DNA of 64,000 nucleotides, taken from positions 49,094,281-49,158,280 of the forward strand of contig OY735202.1 in NCBI GenBank assembly GCA_963457665.1, read 5' to 3'. The position numbers and the translations under genes were made by a program. The DNA comes from Thysanoteuthis rhombus (lineage: Eukaryota; Mollusca; Cephalopoda; Oegopsida; Thysanoteuthidae). The notes below the pieces were generated by a model that made no database searches, had not been told where the DNA came from, and saw only the letters and a program-made list of their open reading frames with translations. This document shows, one piece after another, positions 11,340 to 23,699 of this stretch; position 1 is the first letter of the stretch; every line of letters starts with the position of its first letter.

Positions 11340-12640
11340 ATTGAATATTTATATTCACCTCTCAAGATCCGGTATCTGGATAACTAACGCCATCCGAGGA
11401 AGTTCGATGGACCCCAATGTCAGTGACTTTCGTAGGGCACCCTGCTATCGGGAGGGGAGTCATCTGACTGAGTTTGAAAAGAATCAAAGAATGGAGGAGA
11501 ATCGGTATGTAACATCAAGTTTGACGACAACATTTTTCCGTTCGATATGACTGATTCGCACATTTGACTTACCTGCCTTCGCACTTTCGCCCACTTGTTC
11601 ACGAAGTCTTCCAAAACACCGGCGAATCATCGCTGGACTCAATGCTACAACCAACCAATTCAAATGAGATGGCATTATATGCAAGGTAACAACCAATCAC
11701 CTTCTTACCTTTCAGCAACATTAGCAAAAGAGGTTTTGACTCGAATTACCATCTTTTTGGAGCACATCGTCCTACCATCAGGTAGATGGCAAACACCTTG
11801 ATGGCATAACAGTTTTCCCAACGCAGCCGGCAAACCACTGATCTGGGATACCATTTGATAAATTGTATCTTCACTTAATTTTACCCGTAAGGAAGTATTG
11901 AATATAAACAAGAAAATTCAGAAAACATGATGTCTTGATATCTAACAAGTACAATGCCATCGCAAAATATTGCTGTCGTTTTCTGATAAGGGTAAATCAG
12001 TGTATAATATCTATAAGTGATTTGCAAATATGAAATAAATCATAAGTGTATAAGATGTTAGTTTATGCCTGTATTCGTTTGTGTGTACAGATTAGATAGA
12101 TAGATAGATAGATAGACAGAGGATGATTGAGTAAGGATGATGCATTGTCCGATTATCTAAATTTACATTCATTATCGCACCAGAAAATATCTTATAGCGT
12201 TAATAAGGATTGGTCTTGAAAATCATGCAAGTTGTGTTTTAATGTAGAAAGTATTCTAATCCTCTGACTAAGCAACGTGGTGTGATCATGATAGAGAGAG
12301 TCCAGTGTCTGTTTCCGATGCAGATATGTGTGTGTGCGCACTCGTGTGCACGCGTGCATGCATATATGTGTGTCACTTCCCACGCCATCCAATGTCACAA
12401 GGACACAAAATGAGAAAAAAAAAAACTGATCAAGATTTCAGTTATTCTCAAAAAAACAAAAAAAATTGGGGGCTTCAAAGTTATAAACGAAGCTCTCAAT
12501 ACAGGACGGAAACAAATAACCAAGATAGTCGAGGAAAATGAAAACCTAACAACAAAGAAAGGATTGTGGAAGCGCCAAAATTCTACTCCTCCAGAAAAGG
12601 ATTACAAAACAACGAACAGGATACGCAAGACACGAGCAAT
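11340..12640. other. Unassigned sequence with a (GATA)n run
   Basis: A (GATA)n run lies at about 12093-12115, and a GT/CATG-rich stretch at 12325-12375. No gene recognised. Confidence 0.5.
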
Positions 12641-12644
12641 CAGT

Positions 12645-13206
12645 TTGAGAATTTCCCTGAAGTTACTCCATGAAAGGTGGAGCAATGCATCAAAGAAGAA
12701 AGAAAGGAAAGGCCCCTAGATTACTCAAAAGAGCCGGTAGAATCATCACTAGGGAACTAGCTATTTTATTCAACATGCCTAAAACAAAGTAAAATCCGGG
12801 AAGATTGGAGCACTGCAATCATAATGCTTCTATGTAGAAAAAGAAAAGCAAAAGACCTCGACAACTACAAACCAATAAGTCTACACAACTTCATCAACAA
12901 ACTTCTCGCAAAAATCATCACCAACCAAATCACGAAAACGCTAGATAAAAACTGACCACGGGAACGAACTGGCTTTAGAAGCATCTTCCATAGGAATAGA
13001 GCACTCTGGTGGATGAGGAGTTTCTACGTAAATGAATATATCGCTTAGATTCAGCCTTACTAACCACCCAGTTCCGTTGTCCAGAGGTAGGATATTGGCC
13101 TCCGGGTCCGATGAGGGTTTCAATTCTGCCTCTTTACTGGATGGGATAAAAGTCTATAGCCACACTGGAGAGATGTAATACATCGAAACAGCTGTCTGTG
13201 GATGAC

Positions 13207-13273
<67 letters not shown>

Positions 13274-14088
13274 CAAAGCAGCTCCTTTATAAGGCTATAT
13301 AAAGACCCTGGGCTCTATCAGCTCACTAAAACTCTTCACAGCCTGCCTCGAGATGGTCTTCAGCAAGCTAGACTGGGAAAATAAAGGAGCAACGTCAGAT
13401 TTGCAGCTGACTCCGTCTTTTTCACTGAGAACCTCCACGACCTCCAAAAGTCATATGCAACAATCACGTTGGAAATAAACACGCAACGATCAAAATTGGA
13501 AACACAAAACTGGAGAAAGTAGACCGCTACATCTATCTAGAACAAAGAATCTTCATGGAATCCTCAAAAGAAGAAGAAATCAAGTAAAGAATCATTCAAG
13601 GTTGGCAAGCTTTCGGCAGAGCAAGCACAAATCCCATTAGTCCTAAAAAGAAGGCTATATTACCAACGCATCTTCCTGCTTGTCACTTATGTAGCTGAAA
13701 CAGGGAACCTAACCAAGAGACTGACCTGCTAACTGAGATGCATGCAACGTACACATGAGATAATCGTGCTCAAGCTCATAAGACAGCATAATATATCAGG
13801 GAAAAAACAGGAGTCCGAGACAACATAGAAAACACACCACAAAACTCAAATGGCAATGGACTGGCCATGTTGCAAGAATGGCAGACAACTGCTGGGCATC
13901 ACGACTCGCAGCATGGATCCCCAGGGATCACATGTGCAACCGAGACCGGCAGAATACAGGATGGAGAGACGAACTAGATAAAGATAGAAATTTCGGGCTC
14001 GGCGACAACCATGATAGAGAGGTACAGCAAATCCTAGGAAAAATCTATATCCAACGACGAACGTTAAAGAACTGATGACGATGATGAA
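12645..14088 (+). pseudogene. RTE-type LINE relic with RT and C-terminal parts (copy 3)
   Basis: This is the longest RTE copy. The first part, to about 13010, has reverse-transcriptase blocks in shifting frames: an ELAILFN-like block, D-L-D-N-Y-K-P-I-S-L near 12855, then R-E-R-T-G-F-R near 12960. About 110 residues of RT are then missing and replaced by SINE B. The second part, from 13272, resumes with the palm segment. At 13394-13417 the reading V-R-F-A-A-D-S-V stands where RTs have the catalytic F/Y-A-D-D, so the first Asp codon (13406-13408) is now Ala. The connection and C-terminal region follow with many stops. The last 65 codons are open to 14075 and end in RTLKN-stop. The tail is TGATGACGATGATGA. 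It cannot encode active protein. Confidence 0.85.
13015..13271 (+). mobile_element. SINE B with (TA)n tail, inserted in RTE copy 3
   Basis: A second copy lies at 19150-19389. Shared blocks are AAATATATCGCTTA, GGTTTCAAT, TCTATAGCCACACTG, GAAACAGCTGTCTGTGGAT and a pure (TA)n tail of about 60 bp. GTCCAGAGGTAGGATATTGG and GGGTTTCAATTC stand where the A and B boxes of a Glu/Gly-type tRNA would be, which suggests a tRNA-derived origin. Confidence 0.75.
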
Positions 14089-14169
14089 TTTGGTTGTAGT
14101 TACCCCCCTTTAATAAAGGAATAACTCGCTGGGCCACAGAAATAGACAAATGTTTCAAAATTCATTCCC

Positions 14170-14193
14170 CCCCTTTCTGTCTCTCTCTCTCTG

Positions 14194-14274
<81 letters not shown>

Positions 14275-14361
14275 TGTTCTGTGTGAAGGTTTAGAGCAAG
14301 AGTATAAAGCTGTTTTCATTTCGCGAATTCCAATCATTCCCATTGATATTAAGATAGGTGA

Positions 14362-14425
<64 letters not shown>

Positions 14426-14452
14426 ATAGATAGATAGATAGATAGATAGGTG
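14170..14452. repeat. Compound microsatellites (TC)n(TA)n(GT)n and (TA)n(GATA)n
   Basis: The first tract runs from about 14176 to 14275, the second from about 14364 to 14450. Open frames on both strands through them translate only to alternating Ile/Tyr and Val/Cys and are not genes. Confidence 0.97.
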
Positions 14453-14936
14453 GGTTGCAGTTGGAAGAGTCCAGCTACTTTATATTGGATGTTCACGTCA
14501 AAAATCTCCATATTAACGCACTGTGTGAAAAAGATCGTTTATCATAAAGTCCATATCTGGCTATATTTTTACGTTTTCTGGAGAGGTTCTTTGGATTGTT
14601 TATTGTTGAAAGAATTATAATTCAGGCCCAATTACTATCAAGCCTTCTAAATAATTTTCCTCAAATTAAATCGTTTAACCAAAGCGAATGCTTCGGTCCC
14701 CGGGCAATGTCGGATAAGCTGCTAAAAAATCTGTAGATGAAATTTAATCACGCGAACAACAGGCGTAAGATAGGTTTCAGGAGTGGTTGATATACTTACA
14801 AGAGTGATAAATAAACATATAAGACTCTCTATGTTTCAAAATGTCTTCAGAGTGCTCGATGTTTTCCTGAAGTGAGTTAGAGTGGGTTTAGTGTCACCAG
14901 ATAAAATAGAGATAATTCTTGTTGAAAATCAGGGAC

Positions 14937-14939
<3 letters not shown>

Positions 14940-14994
<55 letters not shown>

Positions 14995-15265
14995 CACATG
15001 AGAACTTTTGTGTTGAGAGTTGCAGAGGTTGATTTGCCGGTTATTTTACATGGTTTTACCCAGATTACGCTGGTTCGCCAAAATTTGAGGGCAGGGGATC
15101 CCTCATTCCCCGTCCCTTTGCATATACGCCCCTGCTCCCATAAGGTTTCGATAGAATCATAAAGCTTTGATCGGCAAACGGGGTGTAACGGATGTTAGAA
15201 GATGTGATGGCTTCTAGAGCGTAAACACTGCGATTGTGTTGTGCTGCCAGACGTATAATGGCACA

Positions 15266-15340
<75 letters not shown>
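14940..15340. repeat. Two long (TA)n tracts
   Basis: Near-pure TA runs lie at about 14940-14992 and 15267-15339. The sequence between them (14993-15266) has no recognised gene. Confidence 0.97.
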
Positions 15341-15343
<3 letters not shown>

Positions 15344-15534
15344 GTGTTATATTATATAGAAACTTGATTGAGATGCTCATTGATTAATGTATTCCTCAAT
15401 TCAGACAACGTAAATAGAATAGATAATTAAAGAAAATTGGACAGCTACTGCAGGAATTGTCTCAAATAAGTTTGATTATAATACAACACAATCTATAATC
15501 ATTCTGTCGGACCACATATGTCCATTTCTTATAT

Positions 15535-15640
15535 ATCATCAGTCTTTTAACGTACGTCGTTGGACAAAGACCTTCCCCAGGATTTTCCACAATTCTCTAT
15601 CATGGGTGTCGCAGAGCCAATATTGTCTACCGTACATAAT
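15535..15640 (-). mobile_element. RTE-type LINE, short 3' end (copy 4)
   Basis: ATCATCAGTCTTTTAACG is followed by the conserved reverse-complemented 3' terminus, including ACCTTCCCCAGGATT. Homology stops after about 100 bp, which is a strong 5' truncation. Confidence 0.8.
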
Positions 15641-15644
15641 ACTG

Positions 15645-16955
15645 GATAGCAATATTAAACATGTACGTTACAGGCCTATATATTTACTCATTTTTTTAAA
15701 TCGCTATTCTAAAGTAAATTCTCCTTTCTTACTACTAATAAGTTTATTCGTAATAATAAGGCGAGCAGCATTGAAAGTATTTCTCGAAAGAAAAACCCTC
15801 CCCGAGAAGAGACTAGGTTAGGTCCATCGGGTGAGGTAAAACGCGACGTTACCTTTTATTTTTTTAATTTTTATTTTTAATTTTTATTTTTTATTCATGA
15901 TTACTCGAGGCCAGTATATATACTCGAGAAGGCATCTGGGTTGGGGTGGACTGCTGTAAATGTCGATGACCCCGATCATGTGTTGGGATGGGAGTAATTT
16001 GTTTACAAAAACGTAAAAAAAATTCAAATATTTATTTTAGAGAGAAAAAGAGTTCAAAAATCAGTAAAAAGAAACTATTTTTTTGTACATGAGTTTTTAG
16101 CTGTAAATGAAGATTAATTTTGTCCCCTCGTAAGGATTATTGCTATGTCACGAAAATATGTTATATATTTAGATGACATTCTATACAATTGCTATTATAA
16201 TGTTCTTTGTTATTATGCACTATTACTATCGTTATTTTCTACCGAAAAGTTATTCAAATAAAATAATATTTTGAAGGATTCTGTATCAATAAACATGATC
16301 CTATATCTTTATGAACTCCTTTATCTCTTTTTAGTTAATCTTTTTGGGGTGGTTAAGACTTACCCGATACTTTTTCTTTAAATAACATAAATGTCTTTAA
16401 AAGACGAAAATAATTGCACTCACAAAAGTAAAATGTTTGGTATTTAAACATTGCGTACGTAATGAGATCTTTAACTCTTGACAAATGTAAACCAGTGTTA
16501 AGTTTTTTCAACACAGGCTAGCCTACGTTGCGCTTACCAATGCATATCTATTACAGCTATCCCGTAGTATAGACTGTCCTCGTACGATATGTCTTTGTTT
16601 CATGTCAAAAGTACGCTTGCTACAGTATTTTCTGTTGAAAATGCAGAAGGTGGTTAAGCAGACAGCTGGTGGTTGGTGCGTGAGCAGTCCTAGGTTAGCG
16701 TGAGCTTGGTAGCTAGCATGATGATGTACTTTTTATTTCAAATATCTCTAAAAAAAAAAAGTGCACACTATGTGAGACTATCTGCAACCTAGTAAATAAT
16801 ATGGGCTATTTTGTCAGTAAAAGTAATGTAGCTATTGCCTAGTATGTAATAGACTTGTACAGCATACAGTATCAAATGATGTTCGCTTAACATCAAATGA
16901 TATTCGCCTAACATCCAAATTCCTGGTCGGAACCTAATCCGGACGTTAACTGACG
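15645..16955. other. Unassigned AT-rich sequence
   Basis: No gene, tRNA or second-copy repeat was recognised. Poly-A/T runs lie near 15855, 16015 and 16750. Confidence 0.45.
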
Positions 16956-16957
<2 letters not shown>

Positions 16958-16997
<40 letters not shown>

Positions 16998-17024
16998 GAC
17001 ACCCACATATATACATACATATAT

Positions 17025-17120
<96 letters not shown>
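16958..17120. repeat. (CA)n / TACATA / (CA)n / (TA)n microsatellite
   Basis: (CA)n at about 16960-16994, imperfect TACATA units, a second (CA)n at about 17030-17057 and (TA)n to about 17119. It directly adjoins SINE A. The 113- and 74-codon minus-strand frames across it are simple-sequence artefacts. Confidence 0.95.
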
Positions 17121-17122
<2 letters not shown>

Positions 17123-17129
17123 TCACACA

Positions 17130-17395
17130 CACATACCGCTACTTGGGTTGTATTGTCAAACTCCAGCCCAAGTTTGAGTTGAGCGCGTCACCGCTCCCGT
17201 AACAAGAACAATCCTCACCATATTTAAGGGAGTAAACTCGCCACTGTTTGTCTATCTCGTCACGTTAAACCTATCAGATACACCAAATTACCATTTCCCT
17301 ACCGTTATTTGGGATCAGAACCATGCGATCGCTTGGCGGCTCTCTTACCAACTGAGCTAAACTGACAAGTCTCATATACCTATAAAGACGATATT
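17130..17395 (-). mobile_element. SINE A, the most complete copy
   Basis: Read on the minus strand it begins with CTTGTCAGTTTAGCTCAG. This holds a near-perfect tRNA A box (TAGCTCAGTTGG), followed by a B-box-like GGTTCTGATCCC. The body then has GGTTTAACGTGACGAG, TTTACTCCC and GGTGAGGATTGTTCTTGTTA, and ends in an inverted pair around GGGCTGGAGTTTG. Related copies are at 27625, 35425, 41930, 42075, 46565 and 46980. It is a tRNA-derived SINE whose 5' end carries the Pol III promoter. Confidence 0.85.
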
Positions 17396-17399
17396 TATC

Positions 17400-18300
17400 A
17401 TCTTTGCAATACAAAAGGTTACAGTGAGCATCTTCAGTCAGAATAAATGTAGGAGTGGAGTCAGACCTGTTTTACTATTGTTAGTTCACACAAGGACAAT
17501 TTTTCGTTATTATCGTATATGATCTGTAAGTATGCAAGTGTAATCGTTGGCAATAGGAAATGTCCTAATTCGATGGGACAAGGATGCAATATAAATTAAA
17601 CCAGTTAAAGTGTCGAAAATGCTCGCTTTAATCCTCCATTGGTTGTTTCTAAGTTCCGGGTTTTATTGCACAAAAAGCTGCTTTTATTTCATTTTATCTT
17701 ATTTTTGCTCTATTCAGTCCGCTCCCTAATTTTCATAGTCTACTAGCCACAAGCAAATCGCCATTTTTTTTCTCTAAAAATAGATCAGTAATGTCGGAGC
17801 TATGACACGCGTGTCAACACTGACATGACACAGGTTTTCAGGTGACATGCGATGGGCTCTGAAAAAAACTTGTATTTTTATTTCGTTTTATCATCCTAGT
17901 TTTATAAGTATTTTAAGAATTTTCAAGTTACATCTAATTAAATTCATAGTTTTAAAAAAATATATATTTAAAGACGGATTTGGTGGTTACGTAGAAAGGG
18001 GTCAGGGGTTAGGGGCTGATGTGAAGTCACATGTTATCGTTACTACTGTGGAGACTCTTACGATAAATTGAAATGGGGCCCACTTTCCCCACCTGAGCCG
18101 GGTCTATAGCCAATTCTGCCCAGTCCTCTGGATACGTGACGGATCGGGTGGTAGTTCGAGCGGCGATTCGACCTAACGACTTCATGAACGCACTCGAAGA
18201 CATTAATATATTTTCACTTCTGAGGCCCGAACTGAGTAACTCCCCTTTCTTCATCATCTTAGAGGCGCAATAAGCCTGTTATAAGTCTACTACGAAATAG
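17400..18300. other. Unassigned sequence
   Basis: No gene was recognised. Open frames of 74-76 codons near 17847 and 18257 lack domains. Confidence 0.45.
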
Positions 18301-18304
18301 AAAT

Positions 18305-18560
18305 AAAGGAAATAGCTGTTCTTCCAGCCACAATAAAGAAAAGAGCTACTTATACCTGTAGCTATAGACAAAAACAGCAATTTTTTTCCTGCTACCATGA
18401 AAAAAAGGCTATTTTTCCCGTTACTGTTTTCTCTATAGAAAACAGCTATTTTCCCTGTAACTATGAAGAAAACCCCAGCCTTTTCCGTCTGTTGCTATGA
18501 AGAAAGCAGCTATTTTTCGTGCTACAATAAAGAAAATAGCTATTTCCTTGTTACTTCCTG
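18305..18560. repeat. Minisatellite, ~30-35-bp unit
   Basis: Seven to eight diverged units of the form AGCTATTTTTCCTGCTAC followed by TATGAAGAAAAC. Examples begin near 18314, 18345, 18375, 18408, 18445, 18477, 18508 and 18538. No copy elsewhere in the window was noticed. Confidence 0.75.
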
Positions 18561-18561
18561 G

Positions 18562-19130
18562 AAACATAAGGAAGTTTTGTGTTTACACAAGTTTACCCAT
18601 GCTGTCAAAAATGACGGCATATATGAAATATAGTGATATACATTTTATATACGTGCATAATAAAGATTTGGATTGCAGTGAAATAGGAGAATAGCGTTTC
18701 GTTGACCACGAACAGATTTTCATTTAATTTTTATTTCTGTTATTATAATTTCATATAATTCTTTAAATTTGGTGATCTTATCATGTCATTAGAACACGAA
18801 TGGCTTTTTTTTTATCATGTCGTCATACAAATGCATAAATATAATGATATTTAACCTTATCAGTTTCATCTCAGAGGGTGACACAAGACATCTACACATT
18901 GCTAATTATTATGAGTGGATGTAATGCACGGTCAAAATCAAAGATAAACATGAGTGATAATGAATAACCATTTGCAAAGTACCCTGCATCAAGGCTTGAG
19001 ATATTCATATATCCACCCCCAGGGCCAGAGGCTGGGTTTCGAATCCAAGTGAGAGCGAGGCTTCAATTTCGAATGCTGATTGTCTAGGTAGGCAAGCCTC
19101 CCCCAATCCTATATCCCCTACTCCTGGTCT
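18562..19130. other. Unassigned sequence
   Basis: Nothing recognised. The 19010-19120 segment is richer in C and G, but has no match here. Confidence 0.4.
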
Positions 19131-19134
19131 TGAT

Positions 19135-19342
19135 ATATATATATATATATATATGGTGGATGGATGGATAATTGTGTGTAAGTAAATATATCGCTTAATT
19201 CGGTCCTAGTGACTGTCCAGTTCTGCGTTGAATCGAAGGTTTCAATCCTACCTCACAGTACTGGAAGGAATATAGGATAGTCTATAGCCACACTGAAGAG
19301 TTGGAATACAATGAAACAGCTGTCTGTGGATAACACATTTAT

Positions 19343-19389
<47 letters not shown>
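19135..19389 (+). mobile_element. SINE B copy with (TA)n tail
   Basis: A short (TA)n at 19133-19155 is followed by the SINE B body (AAATATATCGCTTAATTC, GTCTATAGCCACACTGAAG, GAAACAGCTGTCTGTGGAT) and a (TA)n tail at about 19345-19389. It matches the copy nested in RTE copy 3. Confidence 0.75.
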
Positions 19390-19390
<1 letters not shown>

Positions 19391-19394
19391 TAAC

Positions 19395-19850
19395 TGAAGC
19401 ACCTGTCCACGCTGGGTAAAATATTCAATGAGTTAAAAAAGATTAAAGTTTTCAGATTTGTAAAGAGTTTCTCTTCGCTTTTGAGCCATTGGAGAGGAAA
19501 TCGTTTCCCCTGACTTTTGACCCCTACGATTAACTTGTAAAAAGAGAGATAGTTAGGTAGTTTGATGAGACGGTTGTATGAGAGTGGAGAAAAATGTTTC
19601 GTTGTGTCTAAGTGGGTGGAATGAGAGGGAGAGAGGGAAAGGAAAATCGGGCAGTTTAGAAAAAGAGGTTAGGTAGTTTAATATGAAGGGGGGATAGGAA
19701 AGGACAAAACAGAAAGTTATGTAGTTCATTAAAAGGTATGAAATATTTGTATATTACTCCCTGATCCAAGGCTCAAAAATTCACCCACGGTTATCATCTG
19801 GGTGGACGAATTCTAGCTGTGTTTTTCACTTGCTAGACATATTTAGTTCA
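19395..19850. other. Unassigned sequence
   Basis: Purine-rich, with repeated GTTAGGTAGTTT-like phrases near 19553, 19667 and 19715, suggesting a decayed short tandem repeat. No gene. Confidence 0.4.
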
Positions 19851-19854
19851 CAGT

Positions 19855-20345
19855 TTGGCATGATAACCATTAAGAACTGGTAACTCAGTGGTAGTTACCA
19901 TGACTTGTAACCCTTACCCTATGAAAGGCACGGGAAACAAAGAAAATAGCTGTCTCTACGATATACCCCGAAAGTTCCCAATGAACTTCTGTAAATGGGG
20001 GACAATAACCTATGGAAGAATCGATTGAATTTCGGAGCGGACCCAGGGGTAATTTTTCGATCGGGGATATTTTCCTTTTGGGGGGGGGGGTGTTCATACA
20101 TGTATACACTCGTGATATTTTATCTTCGTTCACGTATACACTCGTGACTGTTCGCAGGATATTCCCAGAAGTTCTCAATTGATTGCGATCAAATTTTGTG
20201 GAAGTGTGGACGAAGCAAATTTTGGTCAAATTTGGGAAGGGGTCCAGGGATAATTTTTTGATTGGGGAATATTTTCCCTTTCGTGTTCCTTACATGTATG
20301 CACTCACGTTTGTGTACACAATGGTAAGGACATTAGAGACTTATG
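19855..20345 (+). repeat. Repeat E, two tandem units
   Basis: Unit markers GGAGCGGACCCAGGGGTAAT (about 20034) and GGAAGGGGTCCAGGGATAAT (about 20234) are each followed by T-rich GATCGGGGATATTTTCC or GATTGGGGAATATTTTCC, then a TACATGTAT-ACACTC block. Between them is AGAAGTTCTCAATTGATTG. The period is about 200 bp. The 114-codon minus-strand frame across it is repeat-derived. Confidence 0.7.
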
Positions 20346-20349
20346 GCGA

Positions 20350-21715
20350 CAATCGAAGATAAAAACAATAATTCAATATGGTAAATAGCGAAAATAAAAT
20401 AGCCAGCACATAACCAGTGAGTACAATCCAGGAGATGTTTTCATTACCCGAAAGGCATCTGATCGGACATTTATATATCATGTACTCTGTGTATGTGTGT
20501 GTGTTTGTGTGTGAGTGTATTCGGTATATCACTCTGTTAAATGTATGGGGTTCATCTTCAAGATCAGTCTTCCATTTCTGCCCCCTGTTAATAATGTCTA
20601 CTTCCGTGATCATCATGTCAATGTCCTCTTGGGGTTGATAATCACATGTTTGCAACTAATCACAGGTTTGTAAATTTCAAGCCGCTGGTTATCCACTGAC
20701 ACTTTGGGAGCTTGTATCTACGTCTGCAGTTGCAGGTCAACAACTGCAACACTGCCCCCGGAGCTGGAGAACCTCTCATCCTTGTTAATGTTATTCATTC
20801 TTATTGTCTTGATTTGATCATAATCACCATCAATTGGTTTACCTGAGTAACGAAAAATCTCTGAAACGAAACTTTGCAAACCACTTTTGACACGTTTGAT
20901 TCATCACATTACCTTCTTCATAATTTGCACTAATCTTTTTTGTTTGAGTCGAATCCTCTCCTAAAAAGGCATAATATGCCGGAAATGTTATTTTCTCCTA
21001 TCTCCAATATTAGAATCAATAAGCAATACAAATTGAACAGTGTCATGGTGTTATAATGGCAGACAAAGGCCGGTTTTTCTACGTGATCTTTAGAGATGGA
21101 AGCAAGTTTGAGTTGGTCAGCAATGCCATTGTAAGTTGTCTTAGATGATCTGGCCTGGTCAATCATCAGATATAAACCAAAATGACAACAAGAATTGTTG
21201 GTAAATTGCTATCCAAGAACAGTAAGATTTGTTGAAACTTTGTGATTAAATGATTACTAGGATTGAAACAACTGAATGTTGCTAAAAAATACCATATCAA
21301 ATGCTTATGTACTGTTTATTATTAGTGTACATGTTTGTTGTTTGGATGGGAGGTGATCCGACAGAATGTTGGTAAAATGACAATCAGAAAGTGAAGTGAA
21401 ATTAAAGGGAAAAGTGAATGTCACGTTTAGAAAACGTCTATTATCATGTGGGCATGTTCTGATGCATTTTGCTGGTTGCCAACCACCTTCTCCAGTTCTC
21501 CAGTGAATCGCAGCGATTATAGAGAAAATTGTACGCTGTTTGAATGTTTGAGATTTGAGGGATGAAAAGAGAGAATTACTGTGTTATCAGTTGCTTCGTG
21601 AGAGTGGGAGAGGGGATGATTATATCTGTGTATTTTTTATATGAAACATTTGCTTTCCTCTTGAGTTTCTCTTCACCTACCAATTGTCATTTTACTAACA
21701 TATATATACAGAGAA

Positions 21716-21752
<37 letters not shown>

Positions 21753-22690
21753 AAGTTTCAACATGCACAAACCCACACACTCTTAAAAGAGTACTTTGAA
21801 GTGTAGAGGATTTTATTTATAGCTAAGAGAGTAAGTGTTCATTTGTAGTGCCTGTCAATTTGAACTCTGACCTGCTTTAATTCTTGAGGATCTTTTATAT
21901 ACTTACGCCTAAAAAGTCAACTATTGTAACAATAGTGTTTTCAAGGACACACACCCAAGAAACGCACATAACGCACATAAGTACGAACTCAAAATTGTTT
22001 CCATTGTTGACAAAGAAGAAAAGAAAATTTCGGCAAAACTTACAATTTGCTCTGAAGTTTACACCTATAAAATGCGCCAAGAAAATGCTCTGGGTCCATC
22101 AGCAGAAACACGTAAAATACGATAGTATTATATTTGGCCGATGCATTTTTAGCTCAAATCTTCTATACATACAAATGCATAGCATCAATTATTCAGACAT
22201 CATGATATTTGCCTGACTTATGCCACTTCTCAGCTAAATTGTGTGTTCCATCACAGCTCCATGGCCGTTTGTTAGGTCGCATTTGGACCTTGAAGACCTT
22301 GAACGTTGCCATGCAGCAAAATAATCAGTCGACGATCTTATCCATCTTCTTAGTTTTCTCTCCTTATGCGTCATTCAAATAAGTTGACTGATTTGCCTCC
22401 AGTTTTTCTAAAACTTCTCGTGATTCTATGCTCGCCTCGCCTTCGAAGTGTATACAAAACGATTATTGCATTATCTTGTATTCGATTCAATTTTTTTTTT
22501 CTTGCAAGATTTTTTCGTTCCTTAAATTTCCCCAAGTTCCTTGTTGAGTAGTGAGTAAGCGTGCCTCGTTCCCGACAGGCACTTTTTTTTCCCCCACTGA
22601 CAATGTTTTCATAAAAAGATGTTGCGATGTTAGATAGGAACAACTTCCAAGTCGCTGCTGGCTGCAGCACTCGTGACGACTATCCCTTTT
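20350..22690. other. Unassigned sequence with a (GA)n tract
   Basis: (GA)n at about 21715-21750. Open frames of up to 110 codons (21884-22216) show no domain, have AT-driven composition and overlap frames on the other strand. Confidence 0.45.
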
Positions 22691-22694
22691 GCAT

Positions 22695-22865
22695 CACCGC
22701 AAAAATAAAGAAAAGGGGGAAGACAGGTCTGGTTAGTCACCCAATAGAAATCATTGTTTGTCGTGTTGGGGGTTATCAATACAAAAATTGGCAAAAGGGG
22801 TAATCGTTAAATAATTTACTTCTCTCGTATATTGTTGGGCAATGATCACTGAAAAAAAAAACTCA
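22695..22865 (+). repeat. Repeat F, copy 2
   Basis: GGTCTGGTTAGTCACCCAAT, then GGGGTTATCAATAC, then TTACTTCTCTCGT and GGGCAATGATCACTG match copies at 3392-3547 (inverted) and 44998-45135 in the same order and spacing. Confidence 0.7.
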
Positions 22866-22869
22866 ATTT

Positions 22870-23695
22870 GAAAAAACAAAACAAAAAAAAGAACAATATT
22901 AAACAAACAAACAAGTGCGACTCAAATTAGGGGATCACTTTAGCATAAACCTACGTTGCAAATTGACCCCTTCCGATGAAAATCTATTGGTAGGAGGTCG
23001 GAAAACAAAAAAAAAAGTTTTTAGATATAATAAGGAGTAAATATTGGAGTTTCGGTTCGGTACATGGCGTACGTTTCATAGATATATACATACATAGTCA
23101 GTCAGCGAGACCAACTAAAAACTGAAGAAACCTATGTTGACTGTTTTGGTGACAGTTTTGATTGACAGTTTCTAAAAAAAATGAGTGATGCTATTTAAAC
23201 AAAATTAAAGGACTTAATGTGATCATTTTCTTTCCGGTTTCATATCTTGAATACACCTTATTAACACCTACGGTGCCAACCCTGATTTCGCTGATGTGTG
23301 GTGGCCAAGAATAGAACAATGGCAATTCTCCGAGGACTAAATAGCGTCGTAGGTAAGCAGGTATTAATCATTGCAGTGAGCGGAGGAGAAAATAAGTACA
23401 ATGTGCGATATTCAAAAGGGGGACATTACGTAATCAACGTTGTTTAGCAGTGAATAGATAAAGTACTAAAACGGTAATTTTCAGTTTTCAAATTGGTCTT
23501 GCTAGCTATTTTTGTATGTATGTATGTATGTATGTATGTATGTATGTATCACGCGTACAGGCCATGCCAATAGAGCTAAAGTACTGAAAATTTGAACATC
23601 TACAACTCATAAAGGAAAAAATAACAGTTATTTTTTTTCCTTCGTGCGCTGGTTGCAAAACGTGTCTGAGCGCGTGCACAATTAAAGCTTAGAGG
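22870..23695. other. Unassigned sequence with (TATG)n
   Basis: (GTAT)n at about 23513-23548. Nothing else recognised. Confidence 0.5.
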
Positions 23696-23699
23696 GACC

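Noticed and set aside
14150..17132. Several 70-118-codon frames on both strands
   Set aside because: They read Ile-Tyr and Val-Cys dipeptides from (TA)n and (GT)n tracts.
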